This document shows, one piece after another, positions 36,585-37,312 of a stretch of 37,312 bases of DNA (position 1 is its first letter; each line of letters begins with the position of its first letter). The DNA lies in the NCBI GenBank assembly GCA_003978485.1, contig QNZF01000026.1, positions 1-37,312 on the forward strand. Reading direction: 5' to 3'. Below the pieces are notes generated by a model, which was given only the letters and a program-made list of their open reading frames with translations, did not search any database and was not told the origin of the DNA. A program made the position numbers and the translations under genes. This stretch comes from Persephonella sp. (GTDB lineage: Bacteria; Aquificota; Aquificia; Aquificales; Hydrogenothermaceae).

Positions 36585-36846
36585 CTTCCTTATATTTATC
36601 AACTATTGCCCTTCTTACACTTTCGGTAAATCTTTTATCTAATGGTTCTATAATATCTATAAATTTTCCTTGAGATGTTGATTTTTTAGGAAAATCTATA
36701 AAGTATCCCCCATATCTATTTTGGACAAGTTTTATACCTTTGATAACAAATGTATCTTCTATCGTTATATCAGCTATAGCTCTAATCCTTCCACCTATAC
36801 TAGATGTATCAAATGGATATATTTTCACATCTGTAATTTTTAACAT
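36568..36846 (-). CDS. spoVG: SpoVG-family protein
   Basis: A 92-residue small protein of the SpoVG family. It opens ITDVKIYPFDTSSIGGRIRA and continues with IADITIEDTFVIKGIKLVQN, GGYFIDFPKK and FIDIIEPLDKRFTESVRRAI, matching the beta-rich DNA/RNA-binding fold. The family is named from Bacillus sporulation, but it is also common in non-sporulators such as Aquificota and spirochaetes, where it binds nucleic acid. No sporulation genes are here. It converges on the ATPase gene with 17 bases of overlap. Upstream is a 130-base gap to the CHASE2 gene, without a convincing promoter. Confidence 0.9.
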   Translation of the reverse strand: MLKITDVKIYPFDTSSIGGRIRAIADITIEDTFVIKGIKLVQNRYGGYFIDFPKKSTSQGKFIDIIEPLDKRFTESVRRAIVDKYKEVMNLE

Positions 36847-36976
36847 AACTTTTAAGAAAATTTTTTATTTTTGATTATTATTAAAGCATAAATTCTAATT
36901 GGATAGGAATATTAAAACTTTATTATAAAATATTTTTGAAAAATTACTTATAATTTTTAATAGAAATGGACGGATT

Positions 36977-37312
36977 ATGATTAATAAATTTAAATTAGAA
37001 TTAGATAAAAAAAGTTTTGTAAAGTATATTAGTGTACTAATATTTAGTGTTGTTATATCATTTATTCCGTATGTAAGGGAAGTTGTAGCCAGTTTTATTG
37101 ATGATTTTTTTATAAAAGTAGAAAATAAATTGTCCTATCTTTCTAAAAACAAAGCGGAAGATTTTGTCTTCGTTTATATTGATGGGAATACATTAGAAAG
37201 CTGGAACGCTAAACTAAAGCCTTTACTTCCTAGAGACAAATTAGCAAATCTTATAAAGAAAATATCTGAAGATAATCCTAAAATAATATTTGTAGATGTT
37301 TTTTTTGATTTT
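36977..37312 (+). CDS. CHASE2-domain sensor protein, cut by window edge
   Basis: The first 112 codons lie in the window and the ORF continues off the right end. An N-terminal helix (about 16-32, YISVLIFSVVISFIPYV) is followed by an extracytoplasmic start with DFVFVYIDGNTLESWNAKLK and the CHASE2-type LLPRDKLANLIKKISEDNPK and IIFVDVFFDF. CHASE2 is an outer sensor domain usually joined to guanylate/adenylate cyclases, GGDEF proteins or kinases. The output domain lies outside the window. The ATG at 36977 is used because the ATG at 36966 stops after four codons. Absent from the track because it has no stop in the window. Confidence 0.7.
   Translation, partial: MINKFKLELDKKSFVKYISVLIFSVVISFIPYVREVVASFIDDFFIKVENKLSYLSKNKAEDFVFVYIDGNTLESWNAKLKPLLPRDKLANLIKKISEDNPKIIFVDVFFDF

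Overview
The window looks like chromosomal DNA of a thermophilic, non-sporulating bacterium of the Aquificota, most likely Hydrogenothermaceae (Sulfurihydrogenibium or a close relative). The assignment rests on very A+T-rich DNA, Lys/Ile-rich proteins, a stand-alone MnmC2 tRNA methyltransferase of the type characterised in Aquifex aeolicus, and a beta-carbonic anhydrase in an otherwise biosynthetic setting. It is inference: no rRNA or other phylogenetic marker was compared.

Layout. The left edge (1-131) holds the start of an IS607-type serine recombinase gene running off the window. A 430-base non-coding stretch follows that reads as a structured leader for tgt, whose start codon appears to be AUA; a beta-carbonic anhydrase is coupled behind it. 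A tight minus-strand operon (ribD-type reductase, moaD-like, queE, galE, ubiB-like) occupies 2348-6465. rpsU faces right. Minus-strand genes obgE, hemL, exbD, a DUF2726 protein, rimO, two small unknown proteins and the mnmC2-tatD-yggU-yraN-glycine-zipper operon fill 6949-15577. Three plus-strand envelope genes follow (M23 peptidase, MscS channel, DUF2914 protein), ending at a bidirectional terminator shared with aroK-purD.

The 668-base gap 20840-21507 is the most striking region. It has two perfect DnaA boxes in opposite orientation, further box-like sequences, five tandem 11-bp repeats in exact helical phase with one box, and a pair of abutting boxes followed by DnaA-trio-like triplets and an A+T-only tract. 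I read it as a candidate chromosomal replication origin (oriC).

To the right lie a Sel1-repeat protein and fmt from overlapping divergent promoters, an unknown membrane protein, ispH-recR, a secreted ankyrin protein, accD, gmk-ispA-ymdB, a PAS histidine kinase, a putative lipoprotein, thrB and a class V aminotransferase. Then come tRNA-Thr, tRNA-Tyr and tRNA-Gly, an AAA/OLD-like ATPase gene with a degenerate Walker A, spoVG, and a CHASE2-domain protein cut by the right edge.

Functional threads: tRNA and ribosome modification (tgt, queE, mnmC2, rimO, fmt, rpsU, obgE), cofactor, isoprenoid and lipid synthesis (ribD, moaD, hemL, ispH, ispA, accD, ubiB), and envelope maintenance. Several ORF-track starts were moved because the listed start sits inside the ribosome-binding site or the upstream gene. 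There is no CRISPR array or rRNA. The possibly undescribed systems are the tgt leader, the origin with its phased 11-mers, and a short RNA candidate at about 25798-25863.
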